Of a stretch of DNA of 32,336 nt, positions 23,204 through 31,513 are shown in pieces. This DNA comes from Arthrobacter sp. SO3 (lineage in GTDB: Bacteria; Actinomycetota; Actinomycetes; Actinomycetales; Micrococcaceae), in contig NZ_MQTS01000016.1 in NCBI RefSeq assembly GCF_020532825.1, positions 1 to 32,336 of the forward strand, written 5' to 3'. Numbering within the stretch: the first letter of the stretch is position 1; each line of letters opens with the position of its first letter. Position numbers and translations under genes: made by a program. Below the pieces are notes generated by a model. The model did no database searches and had not been told where the DNA came from. It saw nothing but the letters and a program-made list of their open reading frames with translations.

Positions 23204-25699
23204 ATGTCCCTTATCCGCGCGCTCAGCAAGGAACTGCAGGCACGCAGCGATGACTCGTTGCGGGCCTTGTTCTCCGCGCGGCCGGACCTCATCTCCCCCG
23301 GCGTGCCGGACTTCGCTGCCCTCGCTGCCCGGGCCAGCGGCCGCGTCAGCGTGCAGCGGGCCCTGGAGCGGCTCAACCGCCCGGAAATGCAGGTCCTCGA
23401 AACCCTGCACCTGTGCACCAACACGGACACCGGGCACAGCGCCTCCGCCCCCATGCTGAAGAAACTTATCAACGGCGCCACGCTGGGCTCCATTGAGAAG
23501 ATGCTGCACTCGCTGCAGGAACTGGCCCTCGTCCACCGGGCTGAACCACCGCACGGCGCCGCGCCGGCTGCCGGCACGAAGCTGCGGTATTACCTGCCGG
23601 TGGGGAGCCTCAAGGACGTGATCGGGATCTACCCGGCCGGCCTGGGGCGCAGCTACACCGAACTCGTGCGGCTCCAGCCCGCCTTCGCGCAGCGCGTGGT
23701 CCAGTTGGTCGGGGAGCTGCACCGGAACGGGGCGGCCATCTCCCCCGCGGCCACGCCAATGGAGGCCGCCCTGTCGCTGCAGCACTGGACCGCCACGCCG
23801 GAGTCCCTCCGGCAGATCCTGGCCGGTGCCCCGGAACGCACTACGGCCCTGCTCGCACGCTTCGGCAACTGGGCCATGGGCGCCGTTCCGCAGGCGCAAC
23901 GGCGCGCCTCCGTCCTGCACGAGGCCGCCGACGTCGGGCCCGTGGACTGGCTCCTGGCCCGCGGGCTGCTCGTGCCGCTGGACGCCGCCCACGTGGAACT
24001 TCCGCACAGCGTCGGGGTGTCTCTGCGCGGCGGCTTAGTTATTGAAAAGTTTGCACTGACGCCCCCGGTGCCGCGGCTGGGGTCCACGTCGGCGGCACTG
24101 CGCCGCAATGCCGCCCTGGGCGCGATCGCCGAGACCCTGAGGCTGGTCGGCGAGCTGCTCTACGCCGTCCGCGAGCAGCCCCTCGTCACCCTGCGCAGCG
24201 GCGGCGTGGGGGTCAGGGAGCTGAAGCGCCTGGCGGACGCCCTGCGGGTTGAGATGCATGACGCCGGGGTGCTGGCGGAGCTGTGCGCCCTGTCCGGCCT
24301 TATCCGGCTGGACGTTGACAGTTCCGCCTGGGTCCAGCCGCCGCAGCTGGAATGGCTGGCGCTTCCCAGGCAGGAGCAGTGGCTCTGGCTGGTCAACGCC
24401 TGGCTCGCCAGCGAACGGGCGCCCTCGCTCGTCGGACAGCCCGTCAGCGGCCAGGCCACGGTCCCGGCCCTCCACCGCGGCGCAACCGGTAGCACAGTCA
24501 ACGCGCTCTCGGCCGAGGCCCAGCGCCCGGACGCTCCGGTAGTCCGGAAGCGGATCCTGGAAATCCTGGCCGAGCTGACCGAGGAGGCCGCGGCGCCGGA
24601 CGGGCGGGCCCCCGTGCTGGACGCGGCGGCAGTGCTGGAGCGGGCCGACTGGGCCCAGCCCCGGATGGCACGGCGTTTCAGCTCGCTGATCCGGGGCGTC
24701 CTGGCCGAGGCGGAAATGCTGGGCCTCATCGGCTCGGGCGCGCTCAGCCAGATCGGAGCGGCCATCGCCGCCGAACAGCCCGACGAGGCGATGGGCATCC
24801 TGGGCGAACACCTGCCGGCCGCCCTGAACCATGTCCTGCTCCAGGCCGACCTCACAGCGGTGGCACCCGGCTACCTCGCCCCGGAGCTGACCGAAAAGCT
24901 CCTCACCATGGCAGATGCCGAAGGCCAGGGCCCCGCCACCATCTACCGTTTCTCGGTCTCCTCCGTCCGTCGTGCGCTTGACGCGGGCCAGGACGCCCAG
25001 GCGATGCTCGATTTCCTGGGCCTGCATTCGGCCACGGCAATCCCCCAGCCGCTGAAGTACCTGGTCGAGGACACCGCCGCGCGCCATGCCAGGCTGCGGG
25101 TGGGGACCGCCGCGAGCTTCATCCAGAGCGACGACGAGACTGCGCTCCTGGAGCTGCTCAACACCTCCGGCGCCGCCGGCCTTGCCCTGGTCCGGATCGC
25201 ACCCACCGTGCTGATCACCCACGCGGGTGCCCGGGAAACAGCGCAGGTCCTCCGCAACCTGGGGCTGTCCCCGGCCGTCGAGGAATCCGAGGCAGGCGGC
25301 ATCCGCCTGCGGCGCACCACCGCGGCGACCGGCAGCGTGCGGCCGGTCTACAGTGCCCCGCGCACCGCCCCGCCGGAAGCCGACGTCGACGCCCAGCTGG
25401 CCGTGCTGCGCAGCGAACGCCCCTCCGCGGGCGGCACCGACGGGCATCCTCCGGTGGCCCCCGGCAGTGAAGAGGCAACCCAGCTGGGGCTGGAAACCCT
25501 ACAGAAGGCGATCCGGCTCAAACAGCGCGTGGTGATGAACGTCGTCGACAGCATGGGGAATGCCGTACGGGAAACGGTTGTTCCGGTAGCTGTGAACGGT
25601 GGCCGGGTCCGGGTGTTCGATCCGGACAAGGAAACCGAACGCGTTCTGTCCATCCACCGGATTATTGACGTAGAGGCCGCAGAGGAATTGCTCCAGTGA
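23204..25699 (+). CDS. Helicase-associated protein, partner of the XPB helicase
   Basis: An 831-residue soluble protein found in actinobacteria directly upstream of XPB-type helicases and annotated as helicase-associated domain-containing. The recognisable block at about residues 530-640 (HVLLQADLTAVAPGYLAPEL, RFSVSSVRRALDAG, PLKYLVEDTAARHARLRVG) fits the XPB/Ssl2-like N-terminal (Helicase_C_3) family. The last 65 residues (KAIRLKQRVVMNVVDSMGN, then VRVFDPDKETERVLSIHRI) have the look of a WYL-type ligand or nucleic-acid domain; this is inference. The start is ATG 23204 (product SLIRALSKEL) or GTG 23195; GAAAGG at 23185-23190 serves either. Its stop overlaps the XPB start (GTGA). It is probably a regulatory or damage-binding partner in repair. 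Confidence 0.85.
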   Translation: MSLIRALSKELQARSDDSLRALFSARPDLISPGVPDFAALAARASGRVSVQRALERLNRPEMQVLETLHLCTNTDTGHSASAPMLKKLINGATLGSIEKMLHSLQELALVHRAEPPHGAAPAAGTKLRYYLPVGSLKDVIGIYPAGLGRSYTELVRLQPAFAQRVVQLVGELHRNGAAISPAATPMEAALSLQHWTATPESLRQILAGAPERTTALLARFGNWAMGAVPQAQRRASVLHEAADVGPVDWLLARGLLVPLDAAHVELPHSVGVSLRGGLVIEKFALTPPVPRLGSTSAALRRNAALGAIAETLRLVGELLYAVREQPLVTLRSGGVGVRELKRLADALRVEMHDAGVLAELCALSGLIRLDVDSSAWVQPPQLEWLALPRQEQWLWLVNAWLASERAPSLVGQPVSGQATVPALHRGATGSTVNALSAEAQRPDAPVVRKRILEILAELTEEAAAPDGRAPVLDAAAVLERADWAQPRMARRFSSLIRGVLAEAEMLGLIGSGALSQIGAAIAAEQPDEAMGILGEHLPAALNHVLLQADLTAVAPGYLAPELTEKLLTMADAEGQGPATIYRFSVSSVRRALDAGQDAQAMLDFLGLHSATAIPQPLKYLVEDTAARHARLRVGTAASFIQSDDETALLELLNTSGAAGLALVRIAPTVLITHAGARETAQVLRNLGLSPAVEESEAGGIRLRRTTAATGSVRPVYSAPRTAPPEADVDAQLAVLRSERPSAGGTDGHPPVAPGSEEATQLGLETLQKAIRLKQRVVMNVVDSMGNAVRETVVPVAVNGGRVRVFDPDKETERVLSIHRIIDVEAAEELLQ

Positions 25700-27351
25700 A
25701 CGACGGACCGTTGATCGTCCAGAGTGACAAAACCATCCTGCTCGAAGTCGACCACGAACTGGCCACCGAGGCCCGGCACGCCATCGCCCCCTTCGCGGAG
25801 CTGGAACGCGCCCCGGAGCACATGCACAGCTACCGGCTCACCCCGCTGGGCCTCTGGAACGCCCGGGCCGCCGGCCTGGACGCCGAAAAAGTGCTGGACA
25901 CGCTGCTGAAGTACTCCCGTTTCCCGGTGCCGCACTCCCTGCTGATCGACGTCGAAGAGACCATGTCCCGGTATGGCCGGCTCCGGCTCGAAAAGGATCC
26001 CCAGCACGGCCTGGTCATGCGCACCTCTGATTACCCGGTGTTGGAGGAGGTCAGCCGCGCCAAGAAGATCGCGCCGCTGCTGGGGCCGAGGATCGACGGC
26101 GAAACCGTCGTCGTGCACTCCTCCCAGCGCGGGCAGCTCAAGCAGCTGCTGCTCAAGATCGGCTGGCCCGCCGAGGACCTGGCCGGCTACGTCGACGGGA
26201 CGCCGCATCCCATCATGCTCAATGAGTCCGGTTGGAAGCTCCGCCCCTACCAGCAACTGGCGATGGAGAACTTCTGGGCCGGCGGCAGCGGCGTCGTGGT
26301 GCTCCCCTGCGGAGCCGGCAAGACGCTGGTCGGTGCCGCCGCGATGGCCACCAGTTCCACGACGACGCTGATCCTGGTGACCAACACGGTCTCCGCCCGC
26401 CAGTGGAAGGACGAGCTGCTCAAGCGGACCTCCCTCACCGAGGAGGAAATCGGCGAATACTCCGGCTCCGTCAAGGAAGTCCGTCCCGTCACGATCGCCA
26501 CCTACCAGGTCCTGACCACCAAGCGGGGCGGTCTCTACCCCCACCTGGAGCTGGTGGACGGCAACGACTGGGGACTCATCATCTACGACGAGGTCCACCT
26601 CCTGCCCGCCCCGATCTTCCGGATGACGGCGGACCTGCAGGCGCGCCGCCGGCTGGGCCTGACCGCCACCCTGGTCCGCGAAGACGGCCGCGAAGGCGAA
26701 GTTTTCAGCCTGATCGGCCCCAAGCGCTACGACGCGCCGTGGAAGGACATCGAGGCGCAGGGCTACATCGCGCCCGCCGACTGCGTCGAGGTCAGGATCG
26801 ACCTGCCCCGCGACGAACGCGTGGCCTATGCCATGGCCGAGGACGCGGACAAGTACCGGCTGTGCGCCACGTCCGAATCCAAGACTCTGGTGGTGGAACA
26901 GCTTGTGGCCGAGCATGCCGGCGAGCAGCTGTTGGTGATCGGACAGTACATCGACCAGCTGGACGAGATCGGCGAGCGCCTGCAGGCGCCGGTGATTAAG
27001 GGCGACACCTCCGTCAAGGATCGCCAGCGGCTCTTTGACGCCTTCCGTGCCGGCGAAGTGCAGACTCTCGTGGTGTCCAAGGTCGCCAACTTCTCCATCG
27101 ACCTGCCCGAGGCCTCCGTCGCGATCCAGGTCTCCGGCTCCTTCGGATCGCGGCAGGAAGAGGCCCAGCGCCTTGGCCGGCTCCTGCGTCCCAAGAAGGA
27201 CGGCCGCGCCGCACGCTTCTACTCCCTGGTGGCCAGGGACACCCTGGACCAGGACTTCGCGGCCAAACGGCAGCGGTTCCTGGCCGAGCAGGGCTACGCC
27301 TACCGGATCATGGACGCCAAGGACGTCGGCACCAGCTCCCCCACCGACTGA
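25696..27351 (+). CDS. XPB-family DNA repair helicase
   Basis: A 551-residue superfamily 2 DNA helicase of the bacterial XPB type, moving 3' to 5' and implicated in nucleotide excision repair or transcription-coupled repair. An N-terminal damage-recognition-like part (1-180) precedes the helicase core: RPYQQLAMENF (Q-like motif), LPCGAGKT Walker A (203-210), IIYDEVHLL (DEVH 298-301), LTATLVREDGRE with the R-E-D motif of XPB (328-330), and QRLGRLLRPK (motif VI). The start is GTG 25696, overlapping the stop of the partner gene (GTGA), so the two are made in fixed ratio. A palindrome just past the stop may end the transcript. Confidence 0.95.
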   Translation: MNDGPLIVQSDKTILLEVDHELATEARHAIAPFAELERAPEHMHSYRLTPLGLWNARAAGLDAEKVLDTLLKYSRFPVPHSLLIDVEETMSRYGRLRLEKDPQHGLVMRTSDYPVLEEVSRAKKIAPLLGPRIDGETVVVHSSQRGQLKQLLLKIGWPAEDLAGYVDGTPHPIMLNESGWKLRPYQQLAMENFWAGGSGVVVLPCGAGKTLVGAAAMATSSTTTLILVTNTVSARQWKDELLKRTSLTEEEIGEYSGSVKEVRPVTIATYQVLTTKRGGLYPHLELVDGNDWGLIIYDEVHLLPAPIFRMTADLQARRRLGLTATLVREDGREGEVFSLIGPKRYDAPWKDIEAQGYIAPADCVEVRIDLPRDERVAYAMAEDADKYRLCATSESKTLVVEQLVAEHAGEQLLVIGQYIDQLDEIGERLQAPVIKGDTSVKDRQRLFDAFRAGEVQTLVVSKVANFSIDLPEASVAIQVSGSFGSRQEEAQRLGRLLRPKKDGRAARFYSLVARDTLDQDFAAKRQRFLAEQGYAYRIMDAKDVGTSSPTD

Positions 27352-27352
27352 G

Positions 27353-27366
27353 CCGGAGCGCTCCGG
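27353..27366. terminator. Candidate terminator between XPB and the FHA gene
   Basis: CCGGAGCGCTCCGG is a perfect 14-base palindrome starting two bases after the XPB stop, within the 45-base gap to the convergent FHA gene, followed by TGTTCC. It is short and has no long T-run. Confidence 0.45.
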
Positions 27367-27396
27367 TGTTCCGTTCCAGTCCGGCGTTCTCCCGGA

Positions 27397-28272
27397 TTAG
27401 CGGATGTACGTTGACCCGTCCTGCTCCAAGGCTCCGGTCCGCGGGTCGCGCTGGGGGCGTTGGTACGCGAATTCGCCGCCGCTTCGTCCGCCGAAGGGAC
27501 GGCCGTGGTCAGCAAATTCCTCACGGAAGAACGCCAGGCACCACTGGCCCATCTGGAGTCGGGCCCCGGTGCGCAACACTGACGTCGATCCCGGACCGAA
27601 GCTGCCGCTGACTTTGCCGTGCCGGACCAGGACGTATTCGTCCTGGTCGTTGTGGACTATTTCGGCATGCACGCCGTCGAGTCCCGGAAGCTGCAGGTCA
27701 GCGGATTCATCGCTTCCGATCCGCACCCGCTCCGCCGCCAGGTTGAACTCACGCGGGACCTGGCCGCTCCACGACCCCGTGTCCTGGACGAAAATCAAGC
27801 GCGGCCGCCCGCCGCCCCGCGTGTAGTGCGTGGTGGTGATGCGGCGCGGAATTCGGCGCTTCACTGTCGGCAGCAACGGCAGCAATGTCCCTGGCGGCAG
27901 CAGGGTAAGCCCGTTGCCGGACGGACGCCGGCCCCGTTTCAGCATCGGCGCCAGCGCCCCCAGCTTTCCGAGCCTGATGTGGGGCGACCTGGTAATTACG
28001 CGCTGCGAGGCTGGAGCCTCGACGGCTCCGAGGCTGATAATCCTTCCCTCAGGTCCGTCCACGACTACTGTCAGCCCCTGCTCGGACAAGGTCTTGGCGA
28101 GAGGTCTCATGTCCCCCAGCGAAGGCAGGCGGTGCGACATCAACGCGTCAATACTCTCCAGCGAGACAACCACTTCGGTCCCTGCAGCCTTCACGGATCC
28201 GCGCGCCTGCTCCCCGGATTCCTCCTGAAGGGAAAAGTCCAGGTTGATGTAAGCCCTGAACCGGGGGGCCAT
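27397..28272 (-). CDS. FHA-like domain protein
   Basis: A 291-residue soluble protein. Residues 1-90 form an unrecognised domain (AYINLDFSLQEES, TEVVVSLESIDALMSH, GLTVVVDGPEGRIISLG). A basic linker (KRGRRPSGNG to TVKRRIPRRIT) follows. Residues 181-252 are an FHA-like beta sandwich (RVRIGSDESADLQLPGLDG, VHAEIVHNDQDEYVLVRHG). Ordinary FHA domains bind phosphothreonine through a G-R, an S-x-x-H and an N. Here the histidine H202 is kept, but the first two read G-S and D-G-V-H, so phosphopeptide binding is doubtful. AGGGG lies six bases before the ATG. It follows a small gene with a two-base gap in the same operon. Confidence 0.78.
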   Translation of the reverse strand: MAPRFRAYINLDFSLQEESGEQARGSVKAAGTEVVVSLESIDALMSHRLPSLGDMRPLAKTLSEQGLTVVVDGPEGRIISLGAVEAPASQRVITRSPHIRLGKLGALAPMLKRGRRPSGNGLTLLPPGTLLPLLPTVKRRIPRRITTTHYTRGGGRPRLIFVQDTGSWSGQVPREFNLAAERVRIGSDESADLQLPGLDGVHAEIVHNDQDEYVLVRHGKVSGSFGPGSTSVLRTGARLQMGQWCLAFFREEFADHGRPFGGRSGGEFAYQRPQRDPRTGALEQDGSTYIR

Positions 28273-28274
28273 GG

Positions 28275-28535
28275 TCAGCCCCTGTTCTCTTCGGAACCTG
28301 CTGCGTCCTTATCGCTGGTGGTCACGCGCAGGCTTCCGTTCAATTTCCAAGTGGCGCGCGGCGCGTCAGGGCCGATGTCGCGGGGAACTTCGATGGTCAT
28401 ATCGATGAAGTTGTAGTTGATGGCGGCACCCTTGCCGGTCAGGTAGGACCACATCTCTTCGGCAAGATCCGCCCAGTCGCGGATACTCCGGTCAACAGGG
28501 CTGGTACTGTCCGCTGCGTTGCTCTCAGTCGTCAT
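28275..28535 (-). CDS. Small hypothetical protein upstream of the FHA gene
   Basis: An 86-residue soluble protein I do not recognise. It has an acidic, helical first half (SIRDWADLAEEMWSYLTGKG), then alternating strand-like residues (AAINYNFIDMTIEVPRD, ATWKLNGSLRVTTSD), and ends in a polar tail. GAGG stands seven bases before the ATG on the minus strand. Its stop is two bases before the FHA start, so the two are almost certainly co-translated and may interact. The D-P-A-P-R-A-T-W-K-L segment and length could be used to find relatives. The gene is divergent from the response regulator 239 bases to its right. Confidence 0.7.
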   Translation of the reverse strand: MTTESNAADSTSPVDRSIRDWADLAEEMWSYLTGKGAAINYNFIDMTIEVPRDIGPDAPRATWKLNGSLRVTTSDKDAAGSEENRG

Positions 28536-28656
28536 TATCTGTCCTCATCCTTACGTACCGGCGTTCCTGCCGCCGCGGCCGAGTAATTGCGATAGTGCCA
28601 CTCTAATGTCCGGGTCGACGCAGGGGAATCCCATTCGGAGCCGACGTTTTTCACCC

Positions 28657-28678
28657 TCGGTCCGGGAAACCGGACCGA
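28657..28678. promoter_or_regulatory. GNRA-capped hairpin upstream of the response regulator
   Basis: TCGGTCCGG (28657-28665), GAAA (28666-28669) and CCGGACCGA (28670-28678) make a perfect 9-bp stem closed by a GNRA tetraloop. A second stem, GCCGGCG with CGCCGGC, follows at about 28692-28717. Both lie between two divergent genes, so they are candidate leader structures or binding sites. Confidence 0.5.
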
Positions 28679-28753
28679 AAGCCCACCGGGAGGCCGGCGC
28701 AGTCGCAGGGTCGCCGGCCGTGCACACAAAACACACATCCGCCACTCAGAAAA

Positions 28754-28771
28754 CTCCCAGAGTCTGGGAGG
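28754..28771 (+). promoter_or_regulatory. Palindrome over the response regulator ribosome binding site
   Basis: CTCCCAGA (28754-28761) and TCTGGGAG (28763-28770) are exact reverse complements around G28762. The right arm contains GGGAGG (28766-28771), the ribosome binding site of the response regulator at ATG 28775. In RNA the stem would hide the site; in DNA the palindrome could be an operator. Confidence 0.55.
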
Positions 28772-28774
28772 ATC

Positions 28775-29494
28775 ATGGGAACCATGAAAAAGAACGGTCC
28801 CGAAGCCAAGCTGCTGGTCGTCGATGATGAACCGAACATCCGCGAGCTGCTGTCCACTTCCCTGCGCTTTGCCGGTTTTGAAGTCGTCTCCGCATCCAAC
28901 GGGCGCGAAGCCCTGGCGGCGGCCGATCTGCACGCCCCCGACCTGGCCGTCCTGGACGTCATGCTGCCGGATATGGACGGGTTCACCGTCACCCGCCGGC
29001 TGCGCGCCGCAGGCAAGCACTTCCCCGTGCTGTTCCTGACCGCCAAGGATGACACCGAGGACAAGGTCATGGGCCTGACCGTGGGCGGCGACGACTATGT
29101 CACGAAGCCGTTCAGCCTCGACGAGGTCGTGGCACGCATCCGCGCCGTACTGCGCCGCACGCAGCCCCTGCAGGATGACGATGCGGTCATCCGCGTCGAT
29201 GACCTCGAGCTCGACGACGACGCCCACGAGGTGCGACGCGGCGGCACCGTGATCGAACTGTCCCCCACCGAATTCAAGCTCCTGCGCTACCTCATGCTGA
29301 ACCCCAACCGCGTGCTGTCCAAGGCGCAGATCCTGGACCACGTCTGGGAGTACGACTTCAACGGGGACGCCTCGATTGTGGAGTCCTACATCTCCTATCT
29401 GCGCCGCAAAGTGGACATTGATCCCGATGCCCCGGCCCTGATCCAGACCAAACGGGGCGTCGGCTACGTGCTGCGGACGGCCGAGAAGCGCTGA
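28775..29494 (+). CDS. Response regulator, OmpR family (PhoP-like)
   Basis: A 239-residue two-component transcription factor. The receiver domain has D17-D18, phospho-acceptor D61 (LAVLDVMLPDMDGF), T89 and K111 (DDYVTKPFSLDEVVARIRAVLRR). The winged-helix effector follows, with LSPTEFKLLRYLMLN, VLSKAQILDHVWEYDFNGD and VESYISYLRRKVD, ending KRGVGYVLR. The overall sequence is close to mycobacterial PhoP/TcrX-type regulators, so the target may be envelope or stress genes; that is inference. ATG 28775 is only three bases from GGGAGG and ATG 28784 is twelve, so the start is not fully settled. It is followed two bases later by its kinase. Confidence 0.92.
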   Translation: MGTMKKNGPEAKLLVVDDEPNIRELLSTSLRFAGFEVVSASNGREALAAADLHAPDLAVLDVMLPDMDGFTVTRRLRAAGKHFPVLFLTAKDDTEDKVMGLTVGGDDYVTKPFSLDEVVARIRAVLRRTQPLQDDDAVIRVDDLELDDDAHEVRRGGTVIELSPTEFKLLRYLMLNPNRVLSKAQILDHVWEYDFNGDASIVESYISYLRRKVDIDPDAPALIQTKRGVGYVLRTAEKR

Positions 29495-29496
29495 CG

Positions 29497-31077
29497 TTGC
29501 TGCTGCACCGGTGGAAGTCGGCGTCGCTGCGGTCGCAGCTCGTCGCCATCATGACCGCACTGATGCTGGTGGCTCTCACTGCCACCGGCGCCGGGACCCT
29601 GACCCTGCTGCACAGCTATCTGCAGGGGCAGGTCGACGACAAGCTCCGGGCCGCGGTCGCCTCCGTCCGCCAGCAGCAGTCCTTCAGCCAGCTGCAGGAC
29701 CAGAACCAGCGAATTCCCACGGACTACTCGCTGATGCTCTTCACCCCCGGGCAGCCACCGCTGCCGTTCGGCGGCAACAAGGAACTCCACCCGGACATCA
29801 CCAGCTTCACCTCGGCAGACGCCGCCGACCGCCAGCAGGTCCCGTTCCAGGTCCGCGGCACGGACGGGCGCAACTGGCGGGTGGTCGCCCTCAACGTTGT
29901 GGACAGCAACCAGCGCAGCTCCGTGGTGGTCATCGGGCTCCCGCTCTGGCCGGTGGATTCGGTGATGGAACACGCCGTCCTGGTGGTGGTCGGCGTCGGG
30001 CTGCTGACGCTTGTCCTGGCCTTCTTCATTGCCACGTGGAGCATTTCCCGGTCTTTCCGGCCACTGGCCCGGGTCGAGAAGACCGCCGCGGCGATTGCCG
30101 CGGGCGACCTCTCCCGTCGCGTCGAAATCGAAAACCCCAATACCGAGGTCGGCCGCCTGGGCAGCTCCCTGAACGCCATGCTGGCCCACATCGAGACGGC
30201 CTTCGCCGCCCGGATGGCCTCCGAGGCGCGGATGCGCCGCTTCGCCGCCGACGCCTCGCATGAACTGCGCACCCCGCTCGTGACGATCCGTGGATTCTCC
30301 GAGCTGTACCGGCACGGCGCGCTGTCCACCCCGGAGGATGTGGCGACCGCCATGGGCCGGATCGAGAGCGAGGCGAAGCGGATGGGGACGATGGTGGAAG
30401 ACCTGCTGCTGCTCGCCAGGATCGATGAGCAGCGGCCGCTCCAGCAGAAGCCTGCGGATCTGCTGCTGATTGCCAACGACGCCGTGGTGGACACCCAGGC
30501 CAGCGACCGCGGCCGCACCATCTCGCTGACCGGGCTGGACGGCCGTCCCCCCGGGCCCGCCCCGGTGCTCGGCGACGAGGCCAAGCTGCGGCAGGTGGTG
30601 GGGAATCTCGTGGGCAACGCCCTGCGCTACACCCCTGACGGAACGCCCATCGAACTGGCCGTCGGCGTCCGGACATCCGGGGACGGCACCAAGCTGTCCA
30701 TCATCGAGGTCCGTGACCACGGTCCCGGTGTCCCGGCGGAGGAAGCGGCGCGGATCTTCGAGCGGTTCTACCGCGCGGACACGTCCCGCACCCGCGAGAC
30801 CGGCGGCAGCGGGCTGGGGCTGGCGATCGTCGCGGCCATCGTCGGTTCGCATTCGGGCACCGTCCGGGTTGCGAAAACCGACGGCGGCGGCGCCACCCTG
30901 GTGGTCAGCCTGCCGTTCCTGGATGAGGCCGCCGAGGACGCAGGGTCGCGTGCCGACTCCGGTGCCGGGTCCGCTGAGGGGTCAGGAACGCGTGCCGGCT
31001 CCGTCTCCGGCTCCGTCTCCGGCTCCGGTTCGGGCTTCGGTTCGGGCTTCGGCTCAGGCGACACCGCTGGGGAGTAG
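29497..31077 (+). CDS. Sensor histidine kinase with a Gly/Ser-rich tail
   Basis: A 526-residue membrane histidine kinase paired with the regulator just upstream. Topology: first membrane segment about 12-37, extracytoplasmic sensor about 38-157, second segment about 158-183, HAMP to about 238. The kinase core has the H box ADASHELRTP (H255), N box GNLVGNALRYTP (N374), G1 DHGPGVP, F box FERFYRAD and G2 GSGLGLAI, so all catalytic motifs are intact. Residues 484-526 are a Gly/Ser/Ala repeat tail unlike the rest of the family, encoded by 12-base tandem repeats. The start is TTG 29497, two bases after the regulator stop, with GAGAAG eight bases upstream. Confidence 0.93.
   Translation: MLLHRWKSASLRSQLVAIMTALMLVALTATGAGTLTLLHSYLQGQVDDKLRAAVASVRQQQSFSQLQDQNQRIPTDYSLMLFTPGQPPLPFGGNKELHPDITSFTSADAADRQQVPFQVRGTDGRNWRVVALNVVDSNQRSSVVVIGLPLWPVDSVMEHAVLVVVGVGLLTLVLAFFIATWSISRSFRPLARVEKTAAAIAAGDLSRRVEIENPNTEVGRLGSSLNAMLAHIETAFAARMASEARMRRFAADASHELRTPLVTIRGFSELYRHGALSTPEDVATAMGRIESEAKRMGTMVEDLLLLARIDEQRPLQQKPADLLLIANDAVVDTQASDRGRTISLTGLDGRPPGPAPVLGDEAKLRQVVGNLVGNALRYTPDGTPIELAVGVRTSGDGTKLSIIEVRDHGPGVPAEEAARIFERFYRADTSRTRETGGSGLGLAIVAAIVGSHSGTVRVAKTDGGGATLVVSLPFLDEAAEDAGSRADSGAGSAEGSGTRAGSVSGSVSGSGSGFGSGFGSGDTAGE
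30997..31059 (+). repeat. 12-base tandem repeats at the 3' end of the kinase gene
   Basis: GGCTCCGTCTCC occurs twice (30997-31008, 31009-31020), and GGTTCGGGCTTC twice (31027-31038, 31039-31050), with related partial units around them. They encode the G-S-V-S and G-S-G-F repeats of the kinase tail. Confidence 0.8.
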
Positions 31078-31198
31078 CCTGCCGGGTCTCCCGCTCCTTT
31101 TCCACATACCGCTGACCGGCCGTTCCCGGGTCCCCCCGGCCTGCCTACGCTTGGAGGGTCCGGAGATTCCGGATCAGGCACTGTCGAGAGGGCATCCC

Positions 31199-31486
31199 AT
31201 GAGCATCATTTCCGTGGATACGGAACTCCTCCAGCTCAAGTCAGCGAACGTCAAGGCCACGGTCGACCGCATCAGCGCCGACGTCCAGTCCATGAAGCGC
31301 GGCCTGGACGAGCTGCAGGCCAGCTGGCGCGGCTCGGCTGCAACCAACTTCCAGGCGCTCGTCGCGGAGTGGGCCCTGACCCAGGGCAAGGTCGAGGCTT
31401 CCCTTGCCTCGATCAACCTGGCGCTAAACTCCGCGGCGGCGAGTTATGCCCAGGCCGAACTGAACAACACCCAGCGTTTTAGTTGA
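31199..31486 (+). CDS. WXG100 family protein
   Basis: A 95-residue helical hairpin protein of the WXG100 (ESAT-6-like) family, substrates or partners of type VII secretion. The W-x-G turn is W43-R44-G45 (LQASWRGSAATNF). The C-terminal export-type Y-x-x-x-D/E pattern is met by Y83-AQA-E87. The start is ATG 31199 with GAGAGGG six bases upstream; the much longer frame running back from here overlaps the kinase gene and is not real. A weak promoter may lie at TACGCT (31145-31150). No type VII secretion gene is in the window. It ends 27 bases before the convergent RNase H gene. Confidence 0.88.
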   Translation: MSIISVDTELLQLKSANVKATVDRISADVQSMKRGLDELQASWRGSAATNFQALVAEWALTQGKVEASLASINLALNSAAASYAQAELNNTQRFS

Positions 31487-31513
31487 CCGCCCCTCAGGGC
31501 GCCGCAGAAGGTC

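Noticed and set aside
25348..26916. Long minus-strand frame opposite the XPB operon
   Set aside because: Antisense shadow spanning the junction of two certain genes.
29464..30852. Long minus-strand frame opposite the histidine kinase
   Set aside because: Antisense shadow of a gene with all kinase motifs intact.
31488..31501. Short CGCCC/GGGCG hairpin as terminator between the WXG100 and RNase H genes
   Set aside because: The 5-bp stem is too short to stand out in GC-rich DNA, and no T-tract follows.
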